A DNA stretch of 11,124 nucleotides from Gammaproteobacteria bacterium (GTDB lineage Bacteria; Pseudomonadota; Gammaproteobacteria; Tenderiales; Tenderiaceae): positions 1 through 11,124 of the forward strand of contig JAJRWO010000122.1 in NCBI GenBank assembly GCA_024276775.1, given 5' to 3'. Shown here piece by piece: positions 7,355 through 11,124 of this stretch. How positions within the stretch are numbered: position 1 is the first letter of the stretch; each line of letters begins with the position of its first letter. A program made the position numbers and the translations under genes. The notes below the pieces were generated by a model. It had not been told where the DNA came from. It searched no databases and worked only from the letters and a program-made list of their open reading frames with translations.

Positions 7355-7448
7355 GGCGCACTGTGTCAGCACGGTCACTGGCAGGATTCAGGTAATATTT
7401 TAATGAGGCTCATATGGCCGCGCATTTGTCAGGCTGATACACTGCGCC
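7355..7448 (+). repeat. Long imperfect inverted repeat in the leader of the ABC-F gene
   Basis: Arm 7355-7370 (GGCGCACTGTGTCAGC) pairs with 7433-7448 (GCTGATACACTGCGCC): 16 positions with 14 Watson-Crick pairs, one G-U (7365/7438) and one C-C mismatch (7361/7442). The loop is 62 nt. The right arm ends two bases before the ATG at 7450, over the spot where a ribosome must land, so the folded RNA would hinder initiation. No terminator-type T-run follows. Confidence 0.6.
7414..7437 (+). CDS. Possible 7-codon leader peptide upstream of the ABC-F gene
   Basis: ATG at 7414 reads MAAHLSG and stops at TGA 7435-7437, inside the right arm of the inverted repeat and 12 nt before the ABC-F start. GAGG at 7405-7408, 5 nt before the ATG, is a good ribosome site, better than anything in front of the main gene. 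A second frame, ATG 7403 to TGA 7454-7456 (17 codons), runs across the ABC-F start codon. A ribosome on either frame would open the right arm. Short frames are common by chance, so this is a hypothesis. Confidence 0.27.
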   Translation: MAAHLSG

Positions 7449-7449
7449 C

Positions 7450-9363
7450 ATGTTGAATTTTACCGATGTTTCCCTGCGCCGCGGCCCACGTTTGTTGTTC
7501 GAACAGGTCAACATGATTATCCATCAAGGCCAGCATGTTGGTATTACGGGGGCGAATGGCACTGGAAAGTCCAGTCTGTTTGCCTTGATTAAGGGTGAAC
7601 TGCATACCGATCTGGGTGAATTTACCCTGCCATCATCCCTAGTGATTGCTCATGTGGCTCAGGAGACGCCTGCACTTGAACAGCAGGCGATTGACTATGT
7701 TATGGATGGCGATGCGGAATTGTGCAATATTCAAGCTGAGATTGTTGAGGCAGAGGCGGCTGAAGATGGCCATCGTTTGGCTCAGCTGCATGACCGTTTT
7801 GAAAATATAGATGGCTACACCGCTCGTTCCCGCGCTGCGTGTTTATTGCAGGGCCTGGGGTTTAAGATTGAACAAGAGTCCACGCCGGTAAAGCAGTTCT
7901 CTGGCGGCTGGCGTATGCGCCTGAACCTGGCCCAAGCATTGATGTGCCGCTCCGATCTGTTACTGCTGGATGAACCCACTAATCATCTTGATCTTGATGC
8001 GGTGATCTGGATGCAAGACTGGCTGTGTAGTTATCCAGGCACTTTGTTGTTGATTTCGCATGACAGAGAGTTTCTCGATACGGTCGTCAATCATATTGCT
8101 CATGTCGAGCACCAAGATATCCGGCTGTATAGTGGCAACTACACCCACTTTGAACACTATCGTGCTGAACAGCTAAAGCAACAGCAATCCGCGTATGAAA
8201 AACAACAGCGTGAAATTGCCCATGTGCGCAGTTATGTTGACCGCTTTCGGGCTCAGGCCACCAAGGCCAAGCAGGCGCAGAGTCGCCTTAAAACCCTGGC
8301 GCGAATGGAACTGATTGCCCAGGCACATGTAGATTCACCGTTTGGTTTTAGTTTTCAGCCACCCAGAAAGCTGCCGCGACCGTTGCTGCGAATGGACAAG
8401 GTAGCGGTGGGTTATGGTGATACGGTATTGCTCTCAGGTATCGGAATCAGTCTTTCGCCCGGTGATCGTATTGGTTTGCTGGGTGCCAATGGTGCAGGAA
8501 AATCTACCTTGATTAAACTCCTGGCAGGTGAACTGAGCGAACAGACAGGCGAAGTCATTCGGGCCAAGGATCTTGATATGGGTTATTTTGCCCAGCACCA
8601 ACTGGAACAGCTTCATTGTGATGAAACACCGTTTCAACATATGCAAAAATTGGCAGCGCAAGAAACGGAACAGTCGCTGTGCAATTATCTTGGTGGTTTC
8701 GGTTTTGTTGGTGATCGGGTCAATGAACCGGTGGACATATTTTCGGGTGGCGAAAAGGCCCGGTTAGTGCTGGCCATGCTGGTTTGGCAGCGGCCCAATC
8801 TTTTGTTATTGGATGAACCCACTAATCATTTTGACATTGAAATGCGCCATGCCCTCAGTATGGCCTTGCAGGACTATGAGGGGGCAATGGTGATTGTCTC
8901 TCATGATCGACATATGCTGCGCAGTGTCTGTAATGATTTTTTGTTGGTGGCAGATGGACAGGCCGTGGCGTTCGATGGTGATCTGGATGATTATCGTCAA
9001 TGGCTGAACAAACGGTTGGATGAAAATGATTCAAACAAACTGGCTGACAGCAAAGAAAACTCAGCCCAATCGAAAAAATTAAAACGGCAGCAGCAGGCGG
9101 AAAATCGTAAACGTCTGCAGCCGTTGCAGAAAAAACTAAATAAGCTTGAGAGTGAACTCGAACAAATCAATGACAGGCTGCAACAGATAGAATCCGAACT
9201 GCTTGATTCAACGCTTTATCAGGAACAATCACGCGATCAATTGAAACGCCTGTTGGCTGAACAGGGTAAGCTCAAAAGTAAATGTGAAGCAGTGGAAGAG
9301 GCCTGGCTTGAGGCGGGTGAAGCACTGCATGATGCCGAACAATCCAGCGCTTGCATGATTTAA
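7450..9363 (+). CDS. yheS: ABC-F family ATPase, YheS type
   Basis: A 637-residue soluble protein with two ABC domains and no membrane segments, expected to bind the ribosomal E site and modulate translation, as ABC-F proteins do. First domain: Walker A GANGTGKS (34-41), signature SGGWRMRLNLAQAL (151-164), Walker B LLLLDEPTNHLDL (170-182), H-loop SHD (203-205). The charged ABC-F linker spans about 240-285, with Y-V-D-R-F-R-A-Q-A-T-K-A-K-Q-A-Q-S-R at 262-279, the part that reaches the P-site tRNA. Second domain: GANGAGKST (345-353), SGGEKARLVLA (432-442), LLLLDEPTNHFDI (451-463), SHDRH (484-488). Both catalytic glutamates (175, 456) are present. Residues 543-630 form a charged coiled coil, as in YheS and Uup. 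Start and length match E. coli YheS. There is no Shine-Dalgarno before the ATG and an in-frame TGA 12 nt upstream, which makes the structured leader of interest. The exact role of YheS is poorly known. Confidence 0.94.
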   Translation: MLNFTDVSLRRGPRLLFEQVNMIIHQGQHVGITGANGTGKSSLFALIKGELHTDLGEFTLPSSLVIAHVAQETPALEQQAIDYVMDGDAELCNIQAEIVEAEAAEDGHRLAQLHDRFENIDGYTARSRAACLLQGLGFKIEQESTPVKQFSGGWRMRLNLAQALMCRSDLLLLDEPTNHLDLDAVIWMQDWLCSYPGTLLLISHDREFLDTVVNHIAHVEHQDIRLYSGNYTHFEHYRAEQLKQQQSAYEKQQREIAHVRSYVDRFRAQATKAKQAQSRLKTLARMELIAQAHVDSPFGFSFQPPRKLPRPLLRMDKVAVGYGDTVLLSGIGISLSPGDRIGLLGANGAGKSTLIKLLAGELSEQTGEVIRAKDLDMGYFAQHQLEQLHCDETPFQHMQKLAAQETEQSLCNYLGGFGFVGDRVNEPVDIFSGGEKARLVLAMLVWQRPNLLLLDEPTNHFDIEMRHALSMALQDYEGAMVIVSHDRHMLRSVCNDFLLVADGQAVAFDGDLDDYRQWLNKRLDENDSNKLADSKENSAQSKKLKRQQQAENRKRLQPLQKKLNKLESELEQINDRLQQIESELLDSTLYQEQSRDQLKRLLAEQGKLKSKCEAVEEAWLEAGEALHDAEQSSACMI

Positions 9364-9366
9364 GTT

Positions 9367-9388
9367 TCACCTGGAACGCTACAGGTGA
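9367..9388 (+). terminator. Hairpin just after the ABC-F gene
   Basis: TCACCTG (9367-9373) and CAGGTGA (9382-9388) are a perfect 7-bp inverted repeat with an 8-nt loop, starting 4 nt after the stop codon. No T-run follows, so it is either a weak terminator or a 3'-end-stabilising stem. Confidence 0.4.
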
Positions 9389-9732
9389 TGGTACTGACAG
9401 AGTGCAATATATTGATTCGTAGAGCGAATGACAATGTTGAGTGGAATCCTTATTGTGATTTCCGAAATATTTCATACCGCTATACGGATCAAGAGTCTGG
9501 CTATATGAGTGCTGCGGAATAATGCTGGCATTTGTCGCACCCTTCACGGGTTGTTTTTGATGCAACGTTAAGCTTAATCCGGTATGTGTTGATTGGAAAA
9601 GAGCCATCATCACGCCGCGAACAGCGACCGAGAACTCCCGCCTAGGGGATCACTTCGTATTACACTTCAGGGGCAGCGCCGACCAGCTGCATGCAATGAG
9701 GGATGTGAAACTTAAACTCTGATGTTTTTGTC

Positions 9733-9762
9733 TTGACTTAGGGGGCCACTTCACCCTACATG
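9733..9762 (+). promoter_or_regulatory. Possible promoter for tsaE
   Basis: TTGACT at 9733-9738 is a good -35 box, five of six bases. The best -10 at 18 nt spacing is TACATG (9757-9762), which is poor. The TAGGG/CCCTA stem lies between the two boxes. Confidence 0.25.
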
Positions 9763-9793
9763 GCTGAAATGCCAATCTTATGAGTACACAAAG

Positions 9794-10246
9794 ATGATTT
9801 TCATAGAGAATGATGCGGCCATGCGTGCCTTTGGGGCCAGGGTGGCCGATATTTGTCCGCCGCGTTGTGTGATCTATCTGCTCGGTGAGCTAGGGGCGGG
9901 CAAGTCCACTTTTGCCCGGGGTTTTCTTCATGCCCTTGGCCATCAGGGGGCGGTGCGTAGTCCAACGTATACCTTGGTTGAACCTTATGAACTGGCTAAG
10001 CTGCAGGTTTATCATATGGATTTATATCGTCTGGCCGATCCTGAGGAGCTGGAATTCCTGGGGCTACGTGACTGGCTGGCGCAGGATGCAATTTTATTGG
10101 TTGAATGGCCGCAAAAGGGTGAGGGTATGCTGCCCAGGGCTGATCTGGTGATTGCAATCAATTATGCGGGTACGGGTAGAGAGATCAAGGTGCAGGAAAA
10201 TATAAAAACCGGACAACGGTTCATCGACAAGCTGTGCTTCGAATAA
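9794..10246 (+). CDS. tsaE: tRNA threonylcarbamoyladenosine biosynthesis ATPase TsaE
   Basis: A 150-residue cytosolic P-loop ATPase that works with TsaB and TsaD to make the t6A modification at position 37 of ANN-decoding tRNAs. Visible: Walker A GELGAGKST (31-39), the switch-like S-P-T-Y-T-L-V-E-P-Y (56-65), V-Y-H-M-D-L-Y-R-L-A-D-P-E-E-L-E (72-87) with the acidic Mg-site Asp76, and L-V-E-W-P-Q (102-107). Length is usual for the family, close to E. coli TsaE (YjeE). The ATG at 9794 has TGAG about 9 nt upstream. It overlaps the stop of a five-codon frame (ATG 9780, TGA 9795-9797) by ATGA, which may be accidental. In many gammaproteobacteria tsaE sits between nnr and amiB; here it stands alone and faces msrA across 37 bp. 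Confidence 0.95.
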   Translation: MIFIENDAAMRAFGARVADICPPRCVIYLLGELGAGKSTFARGFLHALGHQGAVRSPTYTLVEPYELAKLQVYHMDLYRLADPEELEFLGLRDWLAQDAILLVEWPQKGEGMLPRADLVIAINYAGTGREIKVQENIKTGQRFIDKLCFE

Positions 10247-10283
10247 AAAGATGAGTGTATACCCGTAGGGTTTGGGAATTAGG

Positions 10284-10865
10284 TTATTTTTCGCCCCAAA
10301 TTTTTTCCAGAAATTGATCACGGCCTGAGTGATGCCGATAAAACTTGTAACGGCTTGGATTGGTTTGGTAGTAATTCTGGTGATAGTCCTCGGCCGGGTA
10401 AAAGCTTATCAGCAGCTTTATTTCGGTAACGATGGCTGTTGCAAACACGCCGCTGTCTTGAAGTTGTTGTTTTGATTGCTCGGCAAGCTGGCGCTGCTGT
10501 TCATCATGGCAAAAGATGGCGCTGCGATAATGAGGGCCAATATCAGCGAACTGGCGATTAAGCGTGGTTGGGTCAACCTGCCGCCAATAGACGTCGAGTA
10601 TTTGTTTGTAGCTGAGTTTACGCTTGTCGTAACTGATTTGAATGGCTTCGGCATGACTGGTCTGGCCTGATGCCACTTGTTCATAGTTTGGATTTTTTTC
10701 AGCCCCACCTGCGTAGCCGGAGATGGTTGATATGACGCCATCGAGTGCGTCAAAAGGGGGTTCCATGCACCAGAAACAGCCGCCTGCCAGCGTCGCTTGT
10801 TCAATATAATCTTCGTTGTCCATATCGGTGATTGTAGCGGATGGCGACGATGAGGGTTTAGACAT
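10284..10865 (-). CDS. msrA: Peptide methionine sulfoxide reductase MsrA
   Basis: A 193-residue enzyme that reduces methionine-S-sulfoxide in proteins and free methionine. The signature G-G-C-F-W-C-M-E lies at 28-35 with catalytic Cys30. Other family marks are GYAGG (50-54), Y-E-Q-V-A-S-G-Q-T-S-H-A-E-A (61-74) with Glu73, the Y-W-R-Q-V-D-P-T segment (93-100), D-I-G-P-H-Y-R-S-A-I-F (108-118) and A-E-D-Y-H-Q-N-Y-Y (158-166). The C-terminal resolving cysteines of E. coli MsrA are absent; Cys33 (in GCFWC) or Cys119 would have to resolve. No MsrB domain is fused. There is no export signal, so it should be cytosolic. ATG 10865 lacks a clear Shine-Dalgarno. Met15 at 10823 is an alternative start giving 179 residues, also without one, and the first 14 residues are not conserved family sequence. 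Confidence 0.95.
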   Translation of the reverse strand: MSKPSSSPSATITDMDNEDYIEQATLAGGCFWCMEPPFDALDGVISTISGYAGGAEKNPNYEQVASGQTSHAEAIQISYDKRKLSYKQILDVYWRQVDPTTLNRQFADIGPHYRSAIFCHDEQQRQLAEQSKQQLQDSGVFATAIVTEIKLLISFYPAEDYHQNYYQTNPSRYKFYRHHSGRDQFLEKIWGEK

Positions 10866-10880
10866 TATTTTTCATCGGGG

Positions 10881-10908
10881 GATATAAATATATTTTGTAA
10901 ATGAACAA
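10881..10908 (-). promoter_or_regulatory. Possible msrA promoter
   Basis: On the minus strand TTGTTC (10908-10903) and TATATC (10886-10881) are separated by an AT-rich 16-nt spacer. Transcription would start near 10874, very close to the ATG at 10865, giving an almost leaderless message. If so, the shorter start at 10823 becomes more plausible. The boxes match only partly. Confidence 0.28.
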
Positions 10909-10911
10909 CGA

Positions 10912-11070
10912 TTACCTCTCACCGCACCTTGCCAGCACGAAAAATAGTCCACCATCGGGTTTACTCGGGTCATTAAGAATGTCTTTAGTGATTGTGACCC
11001 CCTGGGCCGTGGACATGGCCGTGATCCAGTTCTTCTTCAGTTGGGTCACGAACGTCAAGCACGTCAACAT
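10912..11070 (-). CDS. Short frame overlapping the slyD 3' end and continuing past it
   Basis: In the +1 frame relative to slyD an ATG at 11070 opens 52 codons, ending at TAA 10914-10912. An internal ATG at 11016 would give a 34-residue product beginning MSTAQGVTITKD. The last 24 codons lie outside slyD, in the gap before msrA, and read D-I-L-N-D-P-S-K-P-D-G-G-L-F-F-V-L-A-R-C-G-E-R, which has a protein-like composition. There is no good ribosome site and I do not recognise it. It could be chance, a small gene, or a decayed extension of slyD. Confidence 0.2.
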   Translation of the reverse strand: MLTCLTFVTQLKKNWITAMSTAQGVTITKDILNDPSKPDGGLFFVLARCGER

Positions 11071-11124
11071 CAAAATTCAGGGTAACACCGGCCAGAGGGT
11101 GATTGGTATCGACAGTGACTTGAT
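10985..11124 (-). CDS. slyD: SlyD-like FKBP-type peptidyl-prolyl isomerase, C-terminal end only
   Basis: The last 45 residues are visible; the rest lies beyond the right edge. They read V-D-T-N-H-P-L-A-G (the NHPLAG motif closing the FKBP fold), then L-N-F-D-V-D-V-L-D-V-R, then D-P-T-E-E-E-L-D-H-G-H-V-H-G and a short His-rich ending GPGGHNH. The EEL-HGHVHG stretch is typical of SlyD, a cytosolic prolyl isomerase and chaperone whose His-rich tail binds nickel and other metals. The tail here is much shorter and has no cysteines, compared with the long His/Cys tail of E. coli. The stop TAA is at 10987-10985, followed by 119 bp before msrA, which is transcribed in the same direction. Confidence 0.88.
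   Translation of the reverse strand, partial: QVTVDTNHPLAGVTLNFDVDVLDVRDPTEEELDHGHVHGPGGHNH

Larger units (their letters stand above)
9364..9793 (+). other. 430-bp intergenic region between yheS and tsaE, no convincing gene
   Basis: It holds the 7-bp hairpin at 9367-9388, a short ACCC/GGGT stem followed by TTGTTTTT near 9538-9557, and a TAGGG/CCCTA stem near 9739-9758. A frame with no start codon is open from 9561 to the TGA at 9720-9722 (53 codons). Its product does not resemble a family I know, and the only Met is near its end. It could be a gene remnant or chance. The epimerase gene nnr, which often precedes tsaE, is not here. Confidence 0.5.

Noticed and set aside
9398..9407. CAGAGTGCAA repeats the left arm of the hairpin at 639-648
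   Set aside because: A single 10-mer match without its partner arm in an 11-kb window is weak evidence for a dispersed repeat.
9272..9613. 113-codon minus-strand frame across the yheS end and the following gap
   Set aside because: A third of it is antisense to yheS, its composition is rich in His, Ser and Pro, and no ribosome site or family pattern is seen.
10261..10271. ACCC/GGGT mini-stem between tsaE and msrA as a terminator
   Set aside because: Only 4 bp with a 3-nt loop and no T-run; too weak to call.

Overview
The window looks like chromosomal DNA of a gammaproteobacterium. The ABC-F protein is the same length as E. coli YheS and resembles it throughout. TsaE, MsrA and the SlyD tail are also of gammaproteobacterial type. 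The species cannot be named from the sequence. No tRNA, rRNA, CRISPR array, insertion sequence or phage gene is visible.

Layout: (1) 3-614 (+) is the 3' end of a gene whose reading frame opens with tandem 9-nt repeats and ends in a probable NTF2-like domain. (2) 702-2126 (-) is a glutamate dehydrogenase-family gene, convergent with the first; a 9-bp hairpin lies between them. (3) 2501-7308 (+) is the most interesting block: a GrpE-like protein, an HscC-like Hsp70 overlapping it by 14 nt, a 634-residue protein I do not recognise, and a small J-like protein coupled to it by a TGATG overlap and lacking the HPD tripeptide. (4) 7309-7449 is a leader holding a long imperfect inverted repeat and short reading frames in front of (5) the YheS-type ABC-F gene, 7450-9363. 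(6) 9364-9793 is about 430 bp with no convincing gene. (7) tsaE (9794-10246, +) faces msrA (10284-10865, -). (8) The 3' end of slyD (-) runs off the right edge.

Block 3 reads as a complete accessory Hsp70 machine: the ATPase/substrate-binding chaperone, a candidate nucleotide-exchange factor, a divergent J-like partner, and a large protein with lysine/arginine-rich ends that may be a dedicated client or adaptor. Its gene order and tight spacing suggest one transcription unit. The assignments of Hsp70 and GrpE-like come from visible motifs. The role of the 634-residue protein and the function of the system are inference.

The remaining genes are housekeeping: amino-acid/nitrogen metabolism (gdh), a ribosome-associated ABC-F ATPase (yheS), tRNA t6A synthesis (tsaE), methionine sulfoxide repair (msrA) and a metal-binding prolyl isomerase (slyD). 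Several bear on protein synthesis, folding or repair, but nothing in the sequence shows that they act together.
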